Source of the DNA: an uncultured Lachnospiraceae bacterium
GTDB lineage: Bacteria > Bacillota > Clostridia > Lachnospirales > Lachnospiraceae
Direction of reading: 5' to 3'
NCBI GenBank assembly: GCA_947589315.1
Contig: CANPZE010000023.1
Location: 1-41,489 of the forward strand
DNA length: 41,489 nt
Shown: piece after piece, positions 34,541 through 41,489 of the stretch
How positions within the stretch are numbered: the stretch's first letter is position 1
Layout of the letters: each line of letters opens with the position of its first letter
Position numbers and translations under genes: made by a program
The notes under the pieces: generated by a model
What the model saw: only the letters and a program-made list of their open reading frames with translations
Database searches by the model: none
Told to the model about the DNA's origin: nothing

Positions 34541-35419
34541 ATGAGATTTGTGATCGTTACTGGGATATCCGGCGCTGGAAAAAGTTCAGTGTTGAAAATG
34601 CTGGAGGATATGGGATACTTTTGTGTGGATAATCTTCCGGTAGGATTGATTCCCAAGCTGACCAGGATGGTGATTGAGGAGGATGATTCCATTGACCGGG
34701 CGGCTCTGGGAATTGATATACGGAATATGACGGGGCTTGCCCGGCTGGATGATATTCTGGATGAGATGCAGGAGGCAGGCTACCGGTATGAGATCCTTTT
34801 CCTGGATGCAGAGGATTCTGTGCTGATCAAGCGGTACAAAGAGACCAGGAGAAATCATCCCCTTGCTTTGCAGGGACGGGTAGACAAAGCCATTGTGGCG
34901 GAACGGCAGGAACTGGCGTTTATCCGGAAACGGGCGGATTATATTATGGATACCAGCCATATGCTGATCAGGGATCTGAAGAAGGAAATTGATAAGATCT
35001 TTCTGGACAACGATGAGTACGAGAATTTTTTTGTGACGGTGCTTTCTTTTGGGTTTAAATATGGGATACCGGAGGATTCGGATCTGGTCTTTGATGTGCG
35101 TTTCCTACCGAATCCTTACTATATCGCAGATTTAAAACCCCTTACCGGAAACGACAGGGCGGTCTATGATTATGTAATGGCTTCACAGCAGGCGGTGATC
35201 TTTGAAAAACAGCTTTTTGAAATGATTGAATTTTTAATCCCTAATTATATTATTGAAGGAAAAAATCAATTGGTCATCAGCATAGGCTGTACTGGAGGGA
35301 AACATCGTTCCGTAACAATTGCCAATGCTATTGCAAAGCATATGAAGCAGCTTCCATACAGCGTCAAGGTGGAACACCGGGATATACAAAAGGATGCGAT
35401 CCGGAAGGGTGAGGGATGA
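34541..35419 (+). CDS. rapZ: RNase adapter/nucleotide-binding protein RapZ (YvcJ)
   Basis: The 292-residue cytoplasmic ATP/GTP-binding protein belongs to the RapZ/YvcJ family, which in enteric bacteria controls glucosamine-6-phosphate synthase through a small RNA. It has Walker A GISGAGKSS (8-16), YFCVDNLPVGLIPK, the DIRN region and the C-terminal IGCTGGKHRSV motif. Its position between murB and whiA is the common clostridial order. The ribosome site (GGGATGG) is weak. whiA starts four bases after its stop, so expression is coupled. Confidence 0.95.
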   Translation: MRFVIVTGISGAGKSSVLKMLEDMGYFCVDNLPVGLIPKLTRMVIEEDDSIDRAALGIDIRNMTGLARLDDILDEMQEAGYRYEILFLDAEDSVLIKRYKETRRNHPLALQGRVDKAIVAERQELAFIRKRADYIMDTSHMLIRDLKKEIDKIFLDNDEYENFFVTVLSFGFKYGIPEDSDLVFDVRFLPNPYYIADLKPLTGNDRAVYDYVMASQQAVIFEKQLFEMIEFLIPNYIIEGKNQLVISIGCTGGKHRSVTIANAIAKHMKQLPYSVKVEHRDIQKDAIRKGEG

Positions 35420-35423
35420 CGGA

Positions 35424-36371
35424 ATGTCGTTTTCAAGAGACGTTAAAGAGGAATTGGGCAGGCAGGTGAGTCCGGCCAGGCATTGCTGCATTGCAGAGTT
35501 CGCAGCCATATTTTCCGTGGCGGGACGGATTGGGCGCCGCAGCGGCCGTTATTATCTGGAAATCCATACAGAAAACTTGACAGTGGCAGAAAAATCTTAT
35601 ATCTTATTAAAGAAAGCGTTTCATGCCAAGGTAGAGGTCATGCTCCGCAATCATAACCTGCAGGGGAAAGTCCTGAATTACTATTTGGTAGTCCGGGAAC
35701 AGGAAATGATACTTGCGGTATTACAGGCGATCAAGCTGATGGATGGAGAAGGGAATATCCGGGACGGGGTGTCCGGGAATCAGTTATTGGTACAAAATAC
35801 CTGTTGTAAAAGAGCATTTCTTCGGGGAAGCTTTCTGGTAGCGGGTTCTGTAACCAATCCAGAGAAGGCATACCACTTGGAGATTGCAGTGCTGTCCCAG
35901 GCATTGGCCCGGGAATTACAGAGGATGGTCCTGTCCTTTCAGATCGATGCGAAGATCGTAGAACGAAAAAAGTATTATGTGGTCTACATTAAGGAAGGAT
36001 CGCAGATTGTAGATTTTCTGAATATTGTAGAGGCTCATGTGGCGTTAATGCGGTTTGAGAACGTCCGGATCGTCAAGGAGGTCCGTAATTCCGTGAACCG
36101 CCAGGTAAATTGTGAGACAGCCAATATCAGTAAGACAGTGACTGCGGCGGCGAAACAAATAGAAGATATCAGATATATAGAATGTAATATGGGGTTTAGC
36201 CAACTTTCCAGAGGCTTACGAGATGTAGCGGAACTCCGCCTGGAGTACCCTGACAGCTCCCTTGCCGAGCTTGGGCAGATGTTGAATCCGCCGATCGGCA
36301 AGTCGGGAGTGAACCATCGACTGAGAAAATTGGGAGAAATTGCAAATCAATTGAGGGATGGATGCAGATAG
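35424..36371 (+). CDS. whiA: WhiA family DNA-binding protein
   Basis: The 315-residue protein has an N-terminal LAGLIDADG-like fold (about 90-220, with AFLRGSFLVAGSVTNPEKAYHLEI) and a C-terminal HTH segment (LAELGQMLNPPIGKSGVNHRLRKLGEIA). In Streptomyces it regulates sporulation. In Bacillus it affects division and chromosome segregation. The start MSFSRDVKEEL at 35424 is the normal N-terminus; the longer frame to 35394 overlaps rapZ. In Bacillus yvcK lies between rapZ and whiA, but here they are adjacent and yvcK is missing. Confidence 0.95.
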   Translation: MSFSRDVKEELGRQVSPARHCCIAEFAAIFSVAGRIGRRSGRYYLEIHTENLTVAEKSYILLKKAFHAKVEVMLRNHNLQGKVLNYYLVVREQEMILAVLQAIKLMDGEGNIRDGVSGNQLLVQNTCCKRAFLRGSFLVAGSVTNPEKAYHLEIAVLSQALARELQRMVLSFQIDAKIVERKKYYVVYIKEGSQIVDFLNIVEAHVALMRFENVRIVKEVRNSVNRQVNCETANISKTVTAAAKQIEDIRYIECNMGFSQLSRGLRDVAELRLEYPDSSLAELGQMLNPPIGKSGVNHRLRKLGEIANQLRDGCR

Positions 36372-36401
36372 TATCCCGTAATTAAAGGAGGAAAATTAAT
36401 C

Positions 36402-36662
36402 ATGATTACCAAGAAAATCAAGATTCAGCTTCAAAATGGGCTGGAGGCTAGACCGGTGGCAGTGCTTGTACAGGTTGCAAGCCAGTATAATAGCAGCATT
36501 TATGTAGAATGCGAGGATAAGAAGGTCAATGCCAAAAGCATCATGGGAATGATGACGCTGGGCTTGTCTGCCGGAGAAGAAGTAGTAGTATCGGCTAATG
36601 GGGATGATGAAGAAAACGCGATGGAGGATATTATAAAATATCTGAGCACGGCGAATGCATAG
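36402..36662 (+). CDS. HPr-like phosphocarrier with Glu at position 15 (Crh-like)
   Basis: The 86-residue protein has the HPr fold and length. The active-site signature, usually GLHARPA, reads GLEARPV, so the phosphorylated His15 is replaced by Glu15. The regulatory Ser46 is kept in AKSIMGMM. It therefore cannot carry phosphate for the sugar phosphotransferase system, but could still be phosphorylated at Ser46 and act as a co-regulator of CcpA, as Bacillus Crh does (which has Gln15). Location next to whiA also matches crh. AAAGGAGG precedes the ATG and a terminator follows. Confidence 0.9.
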   Translation: MITKKIKIQLQNGLEARPVAVLVQVASQYNSSIYVECEDKKVNAKSIMGMMTLGLSAGEEVVVSANGDDEENAMEDIIKYLSTANA

Positions 36663-36679
36663 AGTGTATCACAAAAAGC

Positions 36680-36710
36680 AAAAAGGAACCGGACCGCCGG
36701 TTCCTTTTTT
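36680..36710 (+). terminator. Strong intrinsic terminator after the HPr-like gene
   Basis: AAAAAGGAACCGG (36680-36692) pairs perfectly with CCGGTTCCTTTTT (36697-36709) around a four-base loop, and the T-run continues to 36710. It ends the operon that includes murB, rapZ and whiA. Confidence 0.95.
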
Positions 36711-36758
36711 GATGGGATAGGAAATTGCTCAAAATGTAGTGGAGCGCCTTATTTTTGC

Positions 36759-36790
36759 CATAAAAATGTTACAAAAAAAACATAAAAATG
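36759..36790 (+). repeat. 10-bp direct repeat in the LRR gene promoter region
   Basis: CATAAAAATG occurs at 36759-36768 and again at 36781-36790, a 22-base period equal to about two helix turns. The second copy lies inside the spacer of the predicted promoter. Confidence 0.6.
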
Positions 36791-36797
36791 ATAAAAT
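36769..36797 (+). promoter_or_regulatory. Possible promoter of the LRR protein gene
   Basis: TTACAA (36769-36774) and TAAAAT (36792-36797) are 17 bases apart in an A-rich stretch. The -35 match is weak. It is the best pair between the HPr terminator and the next gene. Confidence 0.4.
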
Positions 36798-36889
36798 ACT
36801 GCCCTAATTTCACTTTATGATAGGCAATGTCAAAAGGAAATCTATCACCGGGAAGCCGGATGGCAGGACCGGAAAAAGGAGGTAATACT

Positions 36890-37798
36890 ATGAGAGGATC
36901 CCATAAGAAGGCCATTGCATTGGCGCTTTGCTCCGCTATGGCCGTATCTGCACTGGCCGGCGTGGGAAGCGTACAGTCCAGCGCGGCAGAACGTATTACG
37001 GATCACAGGCTGGCAGTGAGAACAGAGGCAGCCACAGGAGATTCTATTACGGATGCAACACCCACACCGGAGGCCAGTGAACCGGCCGGCGATGATTCTG
37101 CGCAGAATAGCCCGGCGCCCACATTACCGGCGCCTTCCACACCTGCTACAGGCGGCGTTACCAGCGGCGCTTCTGTCACCACTCCCGGGGCGGCAACGGG
37201 TTCCGTCCTCTATGCGGTAGGACAGACCTTCAAAAAAGGTGACTTTAACTACTATGTTACCAAGGCAGCTACGGCAACTGCGCCGGGTAAAGTAAGGGTC
37301 CGTCTGGTAGCGGTAGCTTCCCGGGGCAAGACATCCCTGAAGGTACCCGATAGCATCAAGAAAAGCGGTTATCAGTATACGGTAGCAGCAATTGCTACAA
37401 AATCTTTTAAAAAGTGTACTGCCTTACAGAGCGTTACGGTAGGGGCCAATGTAAAAACCATTAATTCCAGGGCATTCCAGGGCCTGAGCACATTGACCAC
37501 TGTAAAATTGGGTACCGGGGTAACCAAGATTAACCTGAAAGCCTTTGCAGGCTGTAAGAAATTGAGAAAGGTTACACTGACGAAAAATATAGCAACCCTG
37601 GGCAAGCAGGTGTTCTATAACTGCACCAAGCTGAAAGCAGTTATTGTCAACACCAGGAAGCTGACGAAGATCAAAACAGGCGCTTTTTCTAAGATCAGCA
37701 AAGACGCTACTGTTCTTGTACCGTCTGGAAAGCTGAGCAAATACAGCCGTTTGTTCACCAAAGCTTCCAATAAGACATTAACCTACAGGTCATACTAA
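36890..37798 (+). CDS. Secreted BspA-type leucine-rich repeat protein
   Basis: The 302-residue exported protein has a signal peptide (about 1-33, ending SSAAE) and a Thr/Pro/Ser/Ala-rich linker (about 50-105, with TPTPEASEPAG). The C-terminal domain carries four to five BspA-like (LRR_5) repeats of about 23 residues, with the pattern KSFKKCTALQSVTVGANVKTI, RAFQGLSTLTTVKLGTGVTKI, KAFAGCKKLRKVTLTKNI and VFYNCTKLKAVIVNTRKL. Such repeats bind proteins or surfaces. No sortase or wall-binding motif is visible. The ATG at 36890 follows AAAGGAGG at ideal spacing; the longer frame to 36827 is less likely. Confidence 0.87.
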   Translation: MRGSHKKAIALALCSAMAVSALAGVGSVQSSAAERITDHRLAVRTEAATGDSITDATPTPEASEPAGDDSAQNSPAPTLPAPSTPATGGVTSGASVTTPGAATGSVLYAVGQTFKKGDFNYYVTKAATATAPGKVRVRLVAVASRGKTSLKVPDSIKKSGYQYTVAAIATKSFKKCTALQSVTVGANVKTINSRAFQGLSTLTTVKLGTGVTKINLKAFAGCKKLRKVTLTKNIATLGKQVFYNCTKLKAVIVNTRKLTKIKTGAFSKISKDATVLVPSGKLSKYSRLFTKASNKTLTYRSY

Positions 37799-37876
37799 GA
37801 TCTTGTAAGGACACGCCATCAAAAACTTCCTCTATTGATTACTTGCGTTTGCCATAATATATCATAGATTTTCAGA

Positions 37877-37920
37877 GGGGATCGCTGCAGAGAATACCTG
37901 CGGCGGTCCCCTTTGGCTTT
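37877..37920 (+). terminator. Terminator after the LRR protein gene
   Basis: GGGGATCGCTGCAG (37877-37890) pairs with CTGCGGCGGTCCCC (37898-37911), 14 pairs including two G-T, around the loop AGAATAC. It is followed by TTTGGCTTTT. It lies about 80 bases after the stop codon. Confidence 0.65.
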
Positions 37921-37924
37921 TCTA

Positions 37925-37953
37925 TTGGAAAAAAGGATGGGATAGGGTATAAT
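37925..37953 (+). promoter_or_regulatory. Predicted promoter of dnaE
   Basis: TTGGAA (37925-37930) and a perfect TATAAT (37948-37953) are separated by 17 bases. The leader to the start at 38003 is about 45 bases. Confidence 0.7.
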
Positions 37954-38002
37954 GAAAATATCTGAACGAAAATAGAAAAGGCAATGGGAAACGAGGTATT
38001 TT

Positions 38003-41000
38003 ATGAGCTTTACACATTTGCATGTCCATACAAAGTATTCCCTTTTAGACGGCTCCTGCAAGATCGAAGAATTGGTGGCAAGGGCAAAGGAACTGGGAAT
38101 GGAGCATCTTGCGATCACCGATCACGGCAATATGTATGGAGTGATAGATTTTTACCGCGCTGCCAGGGCTGCCGGGATCAACCCGGTGATCGGCTGCGAG
38201 GTCTATGTGGCGCCCAATTCCCGATTTGACAGGGAGAGCAGCAAGGGGGAAGAACGGTATCATCACCTGGTTCTGTTGGCGGAGAATAACCAGGGATATT
38301 CCAACTTGATGAAAATCGTATCCAAAGGTTTTACCGAAGGGTTTTATTATAAGCCACGGGTGGATGCCGAGGTGCTGAAGGAGTATCACCAGGGGATCAT
38401 TGCGCTGAGCGCCTGCCTGGCTGGGGCCGTGGCTTCTAATCTCCGCTATGGCCGCTATGAGGAAGCGAAGCAGGAAGCCTTAAAGCTGGCCGATATTTTT
38501 GGAGAGGGGAATTTTTTCCTGGAGTTGCAGGATCATGGGATCCCGGAACAAAAGACAGTCAACCAGGGGCTGATACGCATGAGCCGGGAGACGGGACTGG
38601 AGCTGGTGGCGACCAACGACGTCCATTATATTATGGCGGAGGATGCCCAGGCCCATGACATCCTTCTGTGCATTCAGACACAGAAAAAGGTGAAGGATGA
38701 AGACCGGATGCGTTATGAGGGCGGGCAGTATTTTCTGAAATCCGAAGAGGAGATGCTGGAGCTTTTTCCCTATGCCAGGGAAGCTCTGGACAATACCACC
38801 AGGATTGCCCGGCGCTGCCATGTAGAAATTGAATTTGGAAAATACAAGCTGCCGCAATACGATGTGCCGGAGGGATATGACGCATGGGAATATCTGTACC
38901 ATTTGTGCCAGGAGGGGTTGAAGCAGCGGTATGGAGAGCTGCGGCCTGATCTGCTGGAGCGCATGGAGTATGAGCTGAATACCATACGGACCATGGGATT
39001 TATTGATTACTTTCTGATCGTTTGGGATTTTATCAAATACGCCAAGGATCATGGGATCAGTGTGGGGCCGGGCCGGGGCTCTGCAGCGGGCAGCATTGTA
39101 GCTTACTGCCTTGGGATTACGGATATCGATCCTATCCAATATGATCTTTTGTTTGAACGCTTTTTGAACCCAGAGCGCGTGACCATGCCGGATATCGATG
39201 TGGATTTCTGCTATGAGAGGCGGCAGGAGGTTATTGATTATGTCATGGAGAAATATGGGAAGGACAGGGTCGTGCAGATTGTCACCTTCGGTACGATGGC
39301 GGCCCGGGGCGTGATTTATGATGTGGGACGGGCCATGGACATTCCCTATAGCTATGTAAGTATGGTTGCCAAAAACATTCCCAGAGAGGTGGGGATCACC
39401 ATTGACAAGGCTTTGGTCTCCAATCCGGAATTTCGCGCCCTGTATGAGACGGATGAACAGGCGAGAGAGCTGATCGATATGGGACGCCGGCTGGAGGGGC
39501 TGCCCAGGCAGACCTCGGTCCATGCGGCTGGAGTCGTCATTAGCCCGCGGCCTGTGGATGAATTTGTTCCGCTGTCGAAAAGCATCGATGGCATGATAAC
39601 CACACAGTATACCATGACTACGCTGGAAGAACTGGGACTCTTAAAAATGGATTTACTGGGCCTGCGCACCCTGACCGTGATCCAGGATGCGGCGAAGATG
39701 GTGGGGATGAGCGACCGGGATATGCTGGAGATTGATTACAACGATCAAAACGTGCTGGACATGATAAGATCCGGCAAGACGGCTGGGGTATTTCAGCTGG
39801 AAAGTCCGGGAATGAAGCAGTTTATGAAAAGATTGAATCCAGGGAATCTGGAGGACGTGATTGCGGGAATCTCCCTGTATCGTCCCGGCCCCATGGATTT
39901 CATTCCTAAATATATCGAAGGGAAAAATAACAGAAACAGCATTAGCTATGATTGTCCCCAGCTGGAGCCGATCCTGGCCCCGACTTATGGGTGCATCGTA
40001 TACCAGGAGCAGGTAATGCAGATCGTGCGCAATCTGGCGGGCTATAGCTTTGGAAGAAGTGATCTGGTGCGCCGCGCCATGGCTAAGAAAAAGGCAAAGG
40101 TCATGGAGGCAGAACGCCAGAACTTCGTGCATGGCAACAAAGAAGAGGGAGTGAAAGGCTGCATTGAAAATGGCATTTCCGAAGAGCTGGCGAATAAAAT
40201 CTATAATGATATGACAGATTTTGCAAAATATGCGTTTAACAAATCCCACGCCGCCGCCTATGCGGTAGTGTCATACCAGACCGCCTATCTGAAATATTAC
40301 CATCCGCTGGAATTTATGGCGGCTCTATTAACTTCTGTCAGAGGGCAGGTGAATAAAGTAGTCGCTTATATTATGGACTGCCGCCAGATGGAGATTGAGG
40401 TATTGCCGCCAGATGTAAACGAGGGCATGGGATATTTCTCGGTGGCAAAGGGAAAGATCCGTTTTGGGATGTCGGCTATTAAGGGCGTAGGGGATGCTGT
40501 GATCCAAAGGATCATCCAGGAAAGGGAACGGGGCGGAAAATATTCCTCCATGCAGGATTTCATGAGCCGCCTTACCTCCAAAGAGGTCAATAAGCATACT
40601 ATTGAGAACTTTATTAAATCCGGGGCCTTTGACAGCCTGGGAGGCACCAGGAAACAGAAAATGGCAGTCTACCAATCTGTGATGGATTCTGTGAACCGGG
40701 AAAAAAAGGATTCTATGACTGGCCAGCTCTCACTTTTTGATATGGGGGACGAACAACTGCAGGATGCCAATAAAATTGATTTTCCGGACATTGGAGAGTA
40801 TGAGAAGGAGGATTATCTGGCATTTGAGAAAGAAACCCTGGGAATCTATATCAGCGGCCATCCTCTTGAGGAATATGAGAAATTGTTAGAGAAGAACTGC
40901 ACCAGGCATTCTCTGGATTTTGCAACAGAGGAGGAAGAGGGAGAATTAACAGGAATGGTTCGGGTAGAAGATGGGGAAAATGTTACCATAGGGGGTATGA

Positions 41001-41461
41001 TTGTAGACAAAACGGTGAAAACTACCAAGCAAAACAAGGTGATGGCCTTTCTGACGATCGAGGATTTGTATGGGTCGGTAGAGGTTATCGTCTTTCCCAG
41101 AGAATATGAGAAGAAGAAGGAACTGCTGCAGCCGGACAGTAAAGTGTTTATCCGGGGGAAAGCTACTGTGGAGGAGGACCGGGGCGGTAAGGTCATCTGC
41201 CAGGATATCATTCCCTTTGACTCGATCCCGTGCGAACTTTGGATCCGTTTTGCCGATAAAGAAGATTTCCTGAAAAGGGAGCAGGGACTTTATGAGAAGC
41301 TTCTTCCTTTTGACGGAAGGGATACCGTATGCATTTATCTTCAGAAGGAGAAACAGATCAAACGCCTGCCCCGGAGCCGCAGCGTAGATGCCAGAAAAGC
41401 TCTGGGCATGCTGGAAAGGGAAGAAGGGATAGAACTGGCGCTGAAGGAACAGGCTTTATAA
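38003..41461 (+). CDS. dnaE: DNA polymerase III alpha subunit
   Basis: The 1152-residue C-family polymerase is complete. It opens with a PHP domain whose metal-binding residues look kept (FTHLHVHTKYSLLDG and ITDHGNMYG). The polymerase active site shows Asp399 and Asp401 in MPDIDVDFC, and the third aspartate is Asp550 in LLKMDLLGLRTL. The fingers include RRAMAKKKAKVM and AFNKSHAAAYA. A helix-hairpin-helix segment (SAIKGVGDAVIQRI) and a C-terminal OB fold (VTIGGMIVDKTVK to GKATVEEDRGGK) follow. Clostridia usually also have PolC, not seen here. GAGGT lies eight bases before the ATG. Confidence 0.97.
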   Translation: MSFTHLHVHTKYSLLDGSCKIEELVARAKELGMEHLAITDHGNMYGVIDFYRAARAAGINPVIGCEVYVAPNSRFDRESSKGEERYHHLVLLAENNQGYSNLMKIVSKGFTEGFYYKPRVDAEVLKEYHQGIIALSACLAGAVASNLRYGRYEEAKQEALKLADIFGEGNFFLELQDHGIPEQKTVNQGLIRMSRETGLELVATNDVHYIMAEDAQAHDILLCIQTQKKVKDEDRMRYEGGQYFLKSEEEMLELFPYAREALDNTTRIARRCHVEIEFGKYKLPQYDVPEGYDAWEYLYHLCQEGLKQRYGELRPDLLERMEYELNTIRTMGFIDYFLIVWDFIKYAKDHGISVGPGRGSAAGSIVAYCLGITDIDPIQYDLLFERFLNPERVTMPDIDVDFCYERRQEVIDYVMEKYGKDRVVQIVTFGTMAARGVIYDVGRAMDIPYSYVSMVAKNIPREVGITIDKALVSNPEFRALYETDEQARELIDMGRRLEGLPRQTSVHAAGVVISPRPVDEFVPLSKSIDGMITTQYTMTTLEELGLLKMDLLGLRTLTVIQDAAKMVGMSDRDMLEIDYNDQNVLDMIRSGKTAGVFQLESPGMKQFMKRLNPGNLEDVIAGISLYRPGPMDFIPKYIEGKNNRNSISYDCPQLEPILAPTYGCIVYQEQVMQIVRNLAGYSFGRSDLVRRAMAKKKAKVMEAERQNFVHGNKEEGVKGCIENGISEELANKIYNDMTDFAKYAFNKSHAAAYAVVSYQTAYLKYYHPLEFMAALLTSVRGQVNKVVAYIMDCRQMEIEVLPPDVNEGMGYFSVAKGKIRFGMSAIKGVGDAVIQRIIQERERGGKYSSMQDFMSRLTSKEVNKHTIENFIKSGAFDSLGGTRKQKMAVYQSVMDSVNREKKDSMTGQLSLFDMGDEQLQDANKIDFPDIGEYEKEDYLAFEKETLGIYISGHPLEEYEKLLEKNCTRHSLDFATEEEEGELTGMVRVEDGENVTIGGMIVDKTVKTTKQNKVMAFLTIEDLYGSVEVIVFPREYEKKKELLQPDSKVFIRGKATVEEDRGGKVICQDIIPFDSIPCELWIRFADKEDFLKREQGLYEKLLPFDGRDTVCIYLQKEKQIKRLPRSRSVDARKALGMLEREEGIELALKEQAL

Positions 41462-41489
41462 GCAGGGCTGCAAAAGGAAGTCCTCATAA
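41462..41489. other. Right-edge sequence after dnaE
   Basis: Only 28 bases remain after the dnaE stop. They include AAAGGAAG, which could be the ribosome site of a following gene, but no start codon in a usable frame is seen before the window ends. Confidence 0.4.

Noticed and set aside
38480-39523. A 347-codon minus-strand frame within dnaE
   Set aside because: It is a shadow of the polymerase coding strand without start signals or recognisable domains.

Overview
The window reads as an ordinary chromosomal segment of an anaerobic Firmicute, most likely a gut Lachnospiraceae (Clostridia). This is inferred from strong AGGAGG ribosome sites, sigma-A type promoters with 17-bp spacers, a moderate G+C, a split transketolase next to a small transaldolase, a DUF815 ATPase, DegV, KtrAB, a cdaA-cdaR cluster and the order murB-rapZ-whiA-HPr-dnaE. 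I see no phage, plasmid, insertion sequence, CRISPR array or rRNA. There is one tRNA. No stretch longer than 300 bases lacks a gene.

Layout. 1-2.6 kb: the tail of an unidentified gene, then an FtsX-type permease and its ABC ATPase, whose Q-loop and signature motif are altered. 2.7-4.9 kb: an acyl-CoA thioesterase and an arylsulfotransferase-like membrane-anchored protein that seems to lack the family's histidines. 5.0-7.1 kb (minus): a secreted GH30 glycosidase with a C-terminal discoidin-like domain. 7.3-8.3 kb: a lipoprotein nuclease with a Cys/His tail domain. 8.4-11.0 kb: transaldolase and a two-subunit transketolase behind one strong promoter (non-oxidative pentose phosphate pathway). 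11.1-18.2 kb: aroA, argS, a DUF815 AAA+ ATPase, a secreted transglutaminase-like protein and a GT2 glycosyltransferase, ended by a bidirectional terminator shared with degV. 19.2-20.1 kb: an unknown secreted protein.

20.2-25.0 kb: a compact run of two unknown membrane proteins, the diadenylate cyclase cdaA, its partner cdaR and an unknown soluble protein. This is the least described part of the window and the best place to look for new biology. 25.1-29.4 kb: a YjbR-like protein, a MalY/PatB C-S lyase, metF, an unknown secreted protein and an XRE regulator. 29.4-30.8 kb: a palindrome-rich control region and a FucO-like lactaldehyde reductase. 30.9-33.0 kb (minus): ktrB-ktrA potassium uptake, a known type of c-di-AMP target. 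33.1-36.7 kb: tRNA-Arg(ACG), a terminator, then a Dabb protein, murB, rapZ, whiA and an HPr/Crh-like protein with Glu at position 15. 36.9-41.5 kb: a secreted leucine-rich-repeat protein and dnaE.

Most of the window is core housekeeping. Themes that join the genes are envelope construction (murB, aminosugar-linked cdaA, GT2, transglutaminase-like protein), osmotic and potassium control by c-di-AMP (cdaA and ktrAB), and sugar use (GH30, pentose phosphate enzymes, fucO, Crh-like HPr). Functions are assigned from recognisable motifs only. No alignment or database search was run.
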